Source of the DNA: Streptomyces purpureus
Lineage (GTDB): Bacteria > Actinomycetota > Actinomycetes > Streptomycetales > Streptomycetaceae
NCBI RefSeq assembly: GCF_014648195.1
Contig: NZ_BMQQ01000006.1
Coordinates: 134,641 to 198,640, forward strand
Reading direction: 5' to 3'
Length of the DNA: 64,000 bases
Shown: positions 17,046 to 23,680 of the stretch, piece by piece
Layout of the letters: the number at the start of each line of letters is the position of its first letter
How positions within the stretch are numbered: the stretch's first letter is position 1
The notes under the pieces: generated by a model
Database searches by the model: none
The model's input: the letters and a program-made list of their open reading frames with translations, nothing else
What the model was told of the DNA's origin: nothing
Program-made: the position numbers and the translations under genes

Positions 17046-17390
17046 ATGGCGGAGACCAAGAACGAGGCCCTGGCCGCCTGGATGAACGATCACCAGATGT
17101 CGGCCGCTGAGTTGGCCAAGGCTGTTAACCACGCCATCCGGGACCTCACGGGCAAGGCCGGTAGCACTTCGGAGAGAACCGCATTCAGGTGGCTGTCCGG
17201 CGAGAACCAGTGGCCTCAAGGGCGCCAGCGACGAGCCTTGGAGACGGTGACCGGCCGCACGGCCGGCGACCTAGGGTTCGTGCCTCGGGGTATCGGAGGA
17301 CCGCCCCATCGCAGGAGGACCTCTCAGTGCACCGCCGTCGGTTCGTCGGCGCGGCCACCGGCACTGCCGTCGCCGTATCCGTACCTTTGA
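17046..17390 (+). CDS. HTH protein, N-terminal half of a probable split HTH-TPR regulator
   Basis: The frame from ATG 17046 gives MAETKNEALAAWMNDHQMSAAELAKAVNHAI..., an XRE-like helix-turn-helix with RTAFRWLSGENQWPQGRQRRALETVTG. The coding signal ends at DLGFVPRG; the remaining 30 residues (GGPPHRRRTSQC...) overlap the TPR gene and look non-coding. One extra G in the run at 17287-17290 would continue into GYRRTAPSQEDLSVHRRRF and fuse it to the downstream protein, an architecture I know from related Streptomyces regulators. It is a DNA-binding regulator, divergent from the RsbW-like gene. Confidence 0.65.
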   Translation: MAETKNEALAAWMNDHQMSAAELAKAVNHAIRDLTGKAGSTSERTAFRWLSGENQWPQGRQRRALETVTGRTAGDLGFVPRGIGGPPHRRRTSQCTAVGSSARPPALPSPYPYL

Positions 17391-18328
17391 TAGTCGCTCC
17401 CTCCCGTCCCAGTCGCGTCGGAACCGCCGATGTGATCCGGCTCCGGGACCATGTTGAGACCCTCGTCGCCATGGACGCCGAACGCGGCGGGCACGGCGCC
17501 CTGGAACAGGCCGCCCTCGCCGGGGCCTCAGAAGCCCTCGACCTCCAGAAGCGATCCACGACCCAGCGCGTACGGCAACGGCTATTCGCCCTCGCCTCGG
17601 ACTTCACTGCGACTGCCGCATGGTCACTGATTGATGCCGGACGGCTCGACAGTGCCGGCAGGCATCTCGACCGTGCTCTGACCCTCGCAGGCCTGGCGCA
17701 GGACCCCGAGACGACCATGCAAGTCTGGAATCTGCGAGCGATGCTCGCCCGGCAGGGCAAGCGTTACGCGGAAGCGGTGGCCGCCGCACAGGCTGCGCGG
17801 GCTACTGCCGCCGCACGGCGTAGTCCACTGCACGCCTCACTCGCGCACGGCCGGACCGCTATCGGACTCGCCTATCAGGGTGACCAGCGTGGCGCCCTGC
17901 GGTCCCTGGGGCGCGCCGAGGAGACTTTGAGCAGGGCTGACGTGACGGCGCCGCGACCGTCCTGGATCGCTTTCTACGGACCGGCTGAGCTGTACTCCCT
18001 GACGGCGATCGTCCGCGACGTGGTCGGCAATCCCGCAGAAGCAGAGGCGGCCGCGTACCGGGCGCTGGCCGCTCTCCCCGCCTCCTTCCGCCGCAACCGC
18101 GCGCACACCACCGCGCGCCTGGCGCTCGCACAGCTACACCAAGGCGAGGTTGAACAGGCGTGCGTCACCAGCGGCGAAGTCTTCACGATCATGAATGGGG
18201 CGCCGCTATCCGGCCGGACGCGGCAGATGCTCGGCGACTTCCAACGCGACCTGATCACCTTGGCGCCGTCCGCCCGTATCGCGCACGAGTGGATGGACCG
18301 CTACCGGACCGAATGGAGCACTCTGTGA
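17327..18328 (+). CDS. TPR regulatory protein, C-terminal half of the split regulator
   Basis: 333 residues from GTG 17327, which has AGGAGG eight bases upstream and so could be translated by itself. It begins MHRRRFVGAATGTAVAVSVPL, the twin-Arg-like segment that in intact HTH-TPR regulators lies between the DNA-binding and TPR parts. It then consists of helical repeats (AAWSLIDAGRLDSAGRHLDRALTLA, RTAIGLAYQGDQRGALRSLGRAEE). Its coding frame extends unbroken upstream to about 17288, consistent with a former fusion. The stop overlaps the acetyltransferase start (GTGA), so the two are translationally coupled. Confidence 0.75.
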   Translation: MHRRRFVGAATGTAVAVSVPLIVAPSRPSRVGTADVIRLRDHVETLVAMDAERGGHGALEQAALAGASEALDLQKRSTTQRVRQRLFALASDFTATAAWSLIDAGRLDSAGRHLDRALTLAGLAQDPETTMQVWNLRAMLARQGKRYAEAVAAAQAARATAAARRSPLHASLAHGRTAIGLAYQGDQRGALRSLGRAEETLSRADVTAPRPSWIAFYGPAELYSLTAIVRDVVGNPAEAEAAAYRALAALPASFRRNRAHTTARLALAQLHQGEVEQACVTSGEVFTIMNGAPLSGRTRQMLGDFQRDLITLAPSARIAHEWMDRYRTEWSTL

Positions 18329-18852
18329 GCACGGCAACCCTTGAACTACGACACTTCGGCCATGACGATCTCCCGAAGATCCGGCAGACGCTGCTGGACG
18401 TGCACGCGGACGCCTACGCGGACGCAATGGATGACGAGTTCACGCAGCGGTTCCCCTGGTTCGTCGACCACTGGGGCGGCAACGCAGGCTTCGCGTGCGT
18501 CATCGGCTACGACCAGAGTAAGCCTGTCGGGTTTGCGTACGGGGCCCCGGCGGCTCCGGGCCGCGAGTGGTGGCGCGAGCACGTGAGCGAACCGCCACCG
18601 GATGACTCCACCTTCTCCGTCTCCGAGCTGATGGTCCGGCCTAGGTGGCGCAAGACCGGCGCCGGCGAGCGGCTGCACCGAGCACTGATCGAGGCACGCC
18701 CCGAGGCCCTGGCCGTACTCCTCGTCGACCCTGACCACCCGAAGGTGCAGATGTTGTACGAGGCGTGGGGATACCGGAAGGTTGGAAACCGGCAGCCGTT
18801 CCCCGACTCGCCGAACTTCGCGGTCATGATCCGTCAGCTGAAAGCGTCTTGA
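18325..18852 (+). CDS. GNAT-family N-acetyltransferase
   Basis: A 175-residue protein from GTG 18325, overlapping the TPR gene stop by 4 bp. GNAT features: the beta-4 segment STFSVSELMVRPRWRKTGAGERLHRALIE holds the acetyl-CoA pyrophosphate loop (RxxxxGxG/A type), followed by AVLLVDPDHPKVQMLYEAWGYRKVG with the typical Tyr near the C-terminus. The target is unknown; coupling to an HTH-TPR regulator suggests a small-molecule or protein target relevant to that regulator. It is the last gene before the hairpin and tRNA-His. Confidence 0.85.
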   Translation: MSTATLELRHFGHDDLPKIRQTLLDVHADAYADAMDDEFTQRFPWFVDHWGGNAGFACVIGYDQSKPVGFAYGAPAAPGREWWREHVSEPPPDDSTFSVSELMVRPRWRKTGAGERLHRALIEARPEALAVLLVDPDHPKVQMLYEAWGYRKVGNRQPFPDSPNFAVMIRQLKAS

Positions 18853-18938
18853 TCGCCCGAGGGTATGGGGGACTGCGGTGGCGATCGCGTGTAGGGCCTG
18901 CTCGCGGCCTGTGTTCCCGTCGTGATCCCGAGATACGG

Positions 18939-18986
18939 GAACGATCAAGGGCTGACCTGTCTTCACAGGTCAGCCCTTGATCGTTC
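18939..18986. terminator. Long perfect hairpin between GNAT gene and tRNA-His
   Basis: A 22-bp perfect inverted repeat around GATCAAGGGCTGACCTGT with a CTTC tetraloop. It lies 3 bp from the 3' end of tRNA-His and can terminate both transcripts. A second, weaker inverted repeat (GTTCCCGT/ACGGGAAC, 18913-18942) precedes it. Confidence 0.85.
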
Positions 18987-18988
18987 AG

Positions 18989-19062
18989 GGTGAGTAACGG
19001 GACTCGAACCCGCGACATCCTGGACCACAACCAGGTGCTCTACCAGCTGAGCTATACCCACC
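18989..19062 (-). tRNA. tRNA-His (GTG)
   Basis: The cloverleaf is complete on the minus strand: acceptor GTGGGTA/TACTCAC with the extra G-1 opposite discriminator C73 that is diagnostic of tRNA-His, D arm GCTC...GAGC, anticodon stem CCTGG/CCAGG around TTGTGGT, and T arm GCGGG-TTCGAGT-CCCGT. The 3' CCA is not encoded. It lies beside orn and adpA, as I recall for other Streptomyces. Confidence 0.95.
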
Positions 19063-19187
19063 ACGACCGGCGGTTTCCCCGAAGGTTTTCCCGACCGGCC
19101 GAGAAAAAGTGTACAGGGTCCGAGAGGGTGCTCGCGCCCGCATTGATGCGGGGCGTACGCGGACGCGAGCGGGGCCTCATGCGGAGG

Positions 19188-19790
19188 TCACTCCGAGGCC
19201 AGGACGTGCTTGGCCGCGATGGCCTTCGCGGTGTCGGAGTCGGGGCCGGGCTGGGGGACGAAGATCGCCTCCCGGTAGTAGCGCAGCTCGGCGATGGACT
19301 CGCGGATGTCGGCGAGCGCCCGGTGGTTGCCGTTCTTCTCCGGACTGTTGAAATACGCCCTCGGGTACCAGCGGCGGGCCAGCTCCTTGACCGAGGAGAC
19401 ATCGACGATCCGGTAGTGGAGGTACATCTCCAGGGCCGACATGTCACGCGCGAGGAAGCCGCGGTCGGTGGAGACCGAGTTCCCGCACAGCGGTGCCCGG
19501 CCGGGTTCCTTGACGTGCTCGCGTACGTACGCGAGTACCTGGGCCTCGGCGTCGGCGAGGGTGGTGCCGTTCGCGAGCTCGTCGAGGAGGCCGGAGGCGG
19601 TGTGCATCTGGCGCACCACGTCGGGCATCGTCTCCAGGGCCCGCTCGGGCGGGCGGATCACGATGTCCACCCCTTCGCCGAGCACGTTCAGTTCCGAGTC
19701 GGTGACCAGCGCGGCCACCTCGATGAGTGCGTCGTCCGTCAGCGAGAGCCCGGTCATCTCGCAGTCGATCCACACCATGCGATCGTTCAT
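19188..19790 (-). CDS. orn: Oligoribonuclease
   Basis: A 200-residue DEDDh 3'-5' exoribonuclease. Exo I is WIDCEMTGL (D8, E10), exo II lies in [12 protein letters not shown] and exo III is [11 protein letters not shown]. It degrades 2-5-nt RNA and pGpG, and so ends cyclic-di-GMP turnover, a signal that controls Streptomyces development. The start ATG 19790 gives the conserved [14 protein letters not shown]. It lies directly downstream of adpA on the same strand (76 bp gap), the conserved adpA-ornA arrangement of Streptomyces; partial co-transcription is likely. Confidence 0.95.
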   Translation of the reverse strand: MNDRMVWIDCEMTGLSLTDDALIEVAALVTDSELNVLGEGVDIVIRPPERALETMPDVVRQMHTASGLLDELANGTTLADAEAQVLAYVREHVKEPGRAPLCGNSVSTDRGFLARDMSALEMYLHYRIVDVSSVKELARRWYPRAYFNSPEKNGNHRALADIRESIAELRYYREAIFVPQPGPDSDTAKAIAAKHVLASE

Positions 19791-19866
19791 GCGTCCTACC
19801 TTAGGCCGACCGGCGACCAGGGGCGTCGCCCCGATCGCCGGTCGGTTCAGTGGGTGCCGGTGCCCG

Positions 19867-21051
19867 CTAGGGCGCGCCGCGCTGGCCGGGGAACCCGGCC
19901 CGTCCCGAGACGTACGCCTCAGGGTGCGGCTTGCCCAGCTCCAGCGGGGCTCCCGCGCCCGCCGGCGCACGCCGCGCCATCGACGACACCTGGGGAGGGA
20001 TGACCGGCTCGCTGAGCACGGCCACGGTCGGCTCGCCCTGCGGACGGCGGGCCCGGTAGGCGGCCCGGTACGCCGCCGGGGACGAGCCCAGCTGGCGCCG
20101 GAAGTGCCCGCGAAGGGCGACCGGGGAGCGGAACCCGCAGCGGCCGGCGACCTCGTCGACGGAGTAGTCGGAGGTCTCCAGCAGGCGCTGCGCCTGCAGC
20201 ACCCGCTGGGTGATCAGCCACTGGAGCGGCGCGGACCCCGTCAGCGAACGGAAACGTCGGTCGAACGTCCGTCGTGACATGTACGCGCGCGCTGCCAGGG
20301 TCTCCACGTCGAACTGCTCGTGGAGGTGCTCCAGCGCCCAGGCGACGACCTCGGCCAGCGGGTCGGCGCCGATCTCCTCCGGTAAAGATCGATCGAGATA
20401 GCGCTCCTGACCGCCACTGCGCCGCGGCGGGACGACCAGCCGGCGCGCCAGGGCGCCCGCGGCCTCCGTGCCGTGGTCCGTCCGCACGATGTGCAGACAG
20501 AGATCGATTCCGGCCGCGGTGCCGGCGGAGGTCAGTACGTCGCCGTCGTCGACGAAGAGCTCCCGCGGGTCCACATGGACCGACGGATAGCGCTTGGCGA
20601 GCGTCGGCGCGTACATCCAGTGGGTGGTCGCCGGGCGGCCGTCGAGCAGACCGGCGGCGGCGAGCACGAACGCCCCGGTGCACAGCCCGACGATCCGGGC
20701 GCCCTCCTCATGGGCCCGGCGCAGCGCGTCGAGCGCCTCCGGCGGTGGCGGCGAGGTGATCGACCGCCACGCCGGCACGACGACGGTGCCGGCCCTGCCT
20801 ATGGCCTCCAGGCCGTACGGCGCGGTGAGTTCGAGCCCCCCTGTGGTCCGCAGTGGGCCCTCTTCACCGGCGCACACCAGCAGCCGGTAGCGCGGAACTC
20901 CCGCGTCCTGTCGGTCGATTCCGAACACCGAGAGCGGAATGGAGCTCTCGAAGATGGGGCCGCCGCTGAACAGCAGCACTGCGACGACTTCGCGACGGCG
21001 GCGCCCGGACAATTTACGGGCTGCCTCCGGTGCGGCGGAGTCTTGGCTCAT
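19867..21051 (-). CDS. adpA: AdpA, A-factor-cascade master regulator
   Basis: A 394-residue AraC-type activator. The N-terminal DJ-1/GATase1-like dimerisation domain (about 20-195; [38 protein letters not shown]) includes [15 protein letters not shown]. The C-terminal AraC domain (about 245-345) has two HTHs, [21 protein letters not shown] and [25 protein letters not shown]. The sequence is nearly identical, as I remember it, to S. griseus and S. coelicolor AdpA. It controls aerial growth, secreted hydrolases and antibiotic clusters. Codon 223 is TTA, so translation depends on bldA. The tail beyond 350 is variable. Confidence 0.96.
   Translation of the reverse strand: MSQDSAAPEAARKLSGRRRREVVAVLLFSGGPIFESSIPLSVFGIDRQDAGVPRYRLLVCAGEEGPLRTTGGLELTAPYGLEAIGRAGTVVVPAWRSITSPPPPEALDALRRAHEEGARIVGLCTGAFVLAAAGLLDGRPATTHWMYAPTLAKRYPSVHVDPRELFVDDGDVLTSAGTAAGIDLCLHIVRTDHGTEAAGALARRLVVPPRRSGGQERYLDRSLPEEIGADPLAEVVAWALEHLHEQFDVETLAARAYMSRRTFDRRFRSLTGSAPLQWLITQRVLQAQRLLETSDYSVDEVAGRCGFRSPVALRGHFRRQLGSSPAAYRAAYRARRPQGEPTVAVLSEPVIPPQVSSMARRAPAGAGAPLELGKPHPEAYVSGRAGFPGQRGAP
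20383..20385 (-). other. TTA leucine codon in adpA (bldA target)
   Basis: Codon 223 of adpA, in the DRSLPEE linker between the two domains, is TTA. TTA is extremely rare in Streptomyces and is read only by the bldA tRNA-Leu(UUA). The known bldA dependence of adpA (bldH) rests on a TTA in this linker, so the control appears conserved here. Confidence 0.93.
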
Positions 21052-21428
21052 GACGCTAAGCCCCCCTCGGTGTTCGCGTCTCCCTGGTCCTGTCGCTCCT
21101 GCACGTTTCCCCTCGGTTTTGCACGAGACCCCAGTCTTCGATACCCATGATCGAATCTACTGCGTCCTATGGCGCCGGCGTGACAAGTTCTGCATCCGGC
21201 ACATTGTCGACAAGGCAACTTGGCGCGAAGCATTCGATCACGAAGCGTTCCACTCGCGGGGCGCCCAGGGAAGTGGGCGTTTCGTGCATGGCCCGTCCCC
21301 GTAGGGTGCAAAACCGCGCGCCGAGGCTTTCTTGCCTGGTGACACGGGGGTTGACAGGGCATATTGGCAAGGACTCGCCGATGGCGGGAAGTTGGCTGAA
21401 AACATATGGGTCCGTGTGTGCGAGTTCG
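21052..21428 (-). promoter_or_regulatory. adpA upstream control region
   Basis: About 377 bp without a gene, more A+T-rich than its surroundings. Two near-matches to the AdpA-binding consensus TGGCSNGWWY occur: TGGCGCGAAG at 21221-21230 and TGGCGGGAAG at 21382-21391 (9 of 10 each, plus-strand reading), fitting autoregulation. In S. griseus the A-factor receptor ArpA also binds this promoter; I could not identify a convincing butyrolactone-receptor palindrome. There is a long potential leader before the ATG. Confidence 0.5.
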
Positions 21429-21710
21429 TCAGTCCCGGACCGTACGGGAGTGCCTGCCGCGGGGGCCGGCGGCCTCCTCCGCCCGTAGCCGGGCCGCGCC
21501 CCGCTCCGAGCGGCGCAGCAGGATCCGGCAGGCGGCGGTGACGGCGGCGAGCCCGAGCGCGGTCACCGCCGCGCCGCCGACCGAGGTGCCGTAGACGACG
21601 AGGGCGACCGGGACCACCCCGCAGCTGAAGGCGGCCCAGCGCACGACATCGCCCGCCGACTCGGACGCGGCGTACGCGGACGGGGGGCGGGCGGTCGATG
21701 ATGCGGGCAT
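21429..21710 (-). CDS. Small two-TM membrane protein
   Basis: A 93-residue protein starting MPASSTARPPSAYAAS. Two hydrophobic segments (VVRWAAFSCGVVPVALVVYG and VGGAAVTALGLAAVTAACRILL) are followed by a basic/acidic tail (RRSERGAARLRAEEAAG). From memory a homologue flanks adpA in other Streptomyces. Role unknown. ATG 21710 is preferred over an extension to 21740 because the signal-like N-terminus and similarity begin there. Confidence 0.8.
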   Translation of the reverse strand: MPASSTARPPSAYAASESAGDVVRWAAFSCGVVPVALVVYGTSVGGAAVTALGLAAVTAACRILLRRSERGAARLRAEEAAGPRGRHSRTVRD

Positions 21711-22104
21711 GGAACAGCTCCTTCGCAACGGTGCGCGCACGGATGCATGGACCCATGGGCAACGAGGGGCGAAACGTTCCGGTCACTGACCTCTGGGGCC
21801 TTTGGCCAGGGCTGCGAGGAATGTCGGGGATTTTCAGCTTCTCGGTACCGTACCCGGGTCCGGGACCCCTGGGGCCACCCGTGGGGGGCCCTTATGAACC
21901 CGTACGGACGCCTGTAGGGCGCAACCGGCATTGCCAAGCGGGACGGGCTCGTGCATGCTCCCTTGAACGCCCTGTGCGGGCGAGGAGTGGCGCCGTACCC
22001 TTGGGGGTATGGGGTTGGGAAGATGATTCCCGGACACAGCTCCGCCGCTCGTCGTTCCTTGTTCCTTCGTTCCCTCCCACGAGGACCTCTTCGCCGAGAC
22101 ACCG
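21711..22104. other. Divergent intergenic region
   Basis: About 394 bp between the small membrane protein and the universal stress protein, both reading away from it. It has an A+T-richer start (21711-21850) and several inverted GGGxCC words (GGTACCGTACCCGGGTCCGGGACCCC near 21844). No convincing gene seen; it should hold both promoters. Confidence 0.4.
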
Positions 22105-22626
22105 ATGGCCGGTCACGAATTCCACGAACCCGCGGACCGCAAGCAGGTCGCCGACTCCACGGTCGACCCCCTCGCGGCGGAACAGACGCGTCACCCCTGC
22201 GACCCCGCCTTCATGCACGGCGTCGTCGTCGGCTTCGACGGCTCCACGTCCAGTGAGCGCGCGCTGGCGTACGCCATCGGCATGGCCCGCCGGTCCGGTT
22301 CGGGCCTGATCATCGTGCACGTCGCCAACCGGCTGCCCACCACGGTCTGGGCCGGGTGCGAGCCGCCGGTCTTCGTCGACGTTCCCGATCACCGCACCGA
22401 GGTGCTCGGCCTCGAACTGGCCTGCGCCGACTATCTCTCCGAGGTGCCCTGGATCCTCGTCGAGCGCGGTGGGGACATCTGCCACGAGCTGGAGGAGGTC
22501 GGCCGGGAGTACTCCGCCGACGCGATCGTGGTGGGCTCCACGCACGGCATCGTCGGCCGGATCTTCGGCTCGGTGGCCGGCCGTCTCGCCAAGCGGGCCA
22601 AGCGGCCCGTCGTCGTCATTCCGTAG
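22105..22626 (+). CDS. Universal stress protein (UspA family)
   Basis: A 173-residue protein. After a charged N-terminal extension of about 38 residues, the Usp fold begins at VVVGFDGSTSSERALAYA. It ends with the ATP-binding loop GSTHGIVGRIFGSVAGRLAKRAKRPVVVIP, the G-2x-G-9x-G(S/T)-type motif of ATP-binding Usp proteins, which is partly preserved. These proteins support survival during stress and dormancy. It is monocistronic by spacing. Confidence 0.9.
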   Translation: MAGHEFHEPADRKQVADSTVDPLAAEQTRHPCDPAFMHGVVVGFDGSTSSERALAYAIGMARRSGSGLIIVHVANRLPTTVWAGCEPPVFVDVPDHRTEVLGLELACADYLSEVPWILVERGGDICHELEEVGREYSADAIVVGSTHGIVGRIFGSVAGRLAKRAKRPVVVIP

Positions 22627-22886
22627 CTCCCGGGCGGGCGCGCCCGAAGCCCTCGTCGCGCCCTTCCGTGACGCACTTCCGCGACCCCCTCGTAGCCCCT
22701 TCGTAGCCCTTCCGTTGTCCGTCCCGGGTTTGGAATCCCGCGAGGCGACGCACCGTCATATTCCTTGCTGCGGCGGGAAATTGACTGGCTGAAACAGGTG
22801 GATTGTGTGCTTGTGAAGGGTACATAAAGGTTGCTGGAGACAGCACGACGTGAAGCGGCACCACTGGCAGACGAAGGGAGCCCGCC

Positions 22887-23450
22887 GTGGACAAAGACGT
22901 CTCTGCGGGGAGCACCACCTCCACCCTCGGCAATCTCGCACTCGGACTGACACTGCTGGCGTTCGGCATCGGCGGCACCGGTGTCCTCGACGGCGTCGGG
23001 GCCGGGGACGCGGCGGCCCTCGCGACCTGGGTCGGCGGGGTCGCGCTGTTCATGGCCGGACTCCTGGAGTTCCGCGCGGGCAACGGCGGCTCGGGCACGG
23101 CCTTCGCCGGTCTCGGCGCCTTCTGGTTCACCTGGGGCACCTCGGCCGGTACGGAAGCCTCGGCCGGCGCCACCGGAATGTTCCTGCTGCTGTGGGCGCT
23201 GCTCGCGCTCACGCTGACCGCCGCCGCCAAGGGCAGCGGACTGTTCGGGCAGGGCGTGTACGGGCTGCTGTTCGTCGCGCTGCTGCTGGACGGCGTCGGG
23301 TCGCTCGCCGAGAACGGCGGACTGGCCAAGGCGGGCGGCTGGGTCGCCGCCGTGGCGGGCCTCGCGGCCTGGTACGGCGCGACGGCGGCGGTCGCCAAGT
23401 GGCCGATGTCCCTGAGCCGGGCCGGCCGGGGAGCGGCGGCCACGGGCTGA
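22887..23450 (+). CDS. GPR1/FUN34/YaaH (SatP)-like acetate carrier family protein
   Basis: A 187-residue integral membrane protein with six hydrophobic segments. The opening GNLALGLTLLAFGIGGTG corresponds to the N-P-x-G-L-x-x-F-like first helix motif of the acetate uptake carrier family, although the canonical NPAPLGL is not intact (GNLALGL). Acetate or succinate uptake is the family role; the modified motif leaves specificity open. It starts at GTG 22887 with a purine-rich leader, and a strong bidirectional terminator follows. Confidence 0.78.
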   Translation: MDKDVSAGSTTSTLGNLALGLTLLAFGIGGTGVLDGVGAGDAAALATWVGGVALFMAGLLEFRAGNGGSGTAFAGLGAFWFTWGTSAGTEASAGATGMFLLLWALLALTLTAAAKGSGLFGQGVYGLLFVALLLDGVGSLAENGGLAKAGGWVAAVAGLAAWYGATAAVAKWPMSLSRAGRGAAATG

Positions 23451-23512
23451 CCGGTCGCCGTCCGGAGGAACCACGGAGGCCGGCGCGATTGGGCGGCGCC
23501 GGCCGCACGGAA

Positions 23513-23553
23513 AAGCGGTCCCTGTGCGTAGGTGGCACGCACAGGGACCGCTT
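23513..23553. terminator. Bidirectional terminator between SatP-like gene and glmS
   Basis: A 17-bp perfect inverted repeat (AAGCGGTCCCTGTGCGT and its complement) with a 7-base loop. A-rich and T-rich bases at its outer edges suit termination of both the plus-strand SatP-like gene and the minus-strand glmS transcript. Confidence 0.85.
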
Positions 23554-23570
23554 GTGTGTCCCGCCGGGTC

Positions 23571-23653
23571 CTCCGGGGACAGGCCGGAGGACGCGCGGAC
23601 CGTCCGGGGACAGGCCGGAGGGGCCGCCCGGCTCCCCGGGGACAGGCCGGGGA
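23571..23653. repeat. Three spaced hairpin-forming repeats
   Basis: Three copies of CCGGGGACAGGCCGG-type sequence (23571-23590, 23602-23621, 23633-23653), spaced 31 bp. Each can fold as a short stem (CTCCGG/CCGGAG; the third copy changed to CCCC/GGGG while keeping pairing). They lie just downstream of glmS on its transcript. Confidence 0.75.
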
Positions 23654-23680
23654 GCCGCCGGTGGTCGGTCGGGGCCGGAC

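Noticed and set aside
15451..19062. Integrated phage or ICE at tRNA-His.
   Set aside because: No integrase, excisionase, replication or transfer genes and no duplicated tRNA 3' segment were found.
21340..21420. Plus-strand promoter TTGACA (21351) driving a gene.
   Set aside because: No correctly spaced -10 element and no plausible plus-strand gene follows before the antisense membrane-protein gene.
23571..23653. CRISPR array.
   Set aside because: Only three short repeats with 11-bp spacers, self-complementary, and no cas genes. The Cas4-like nuclease at 4336 is also not near any array.
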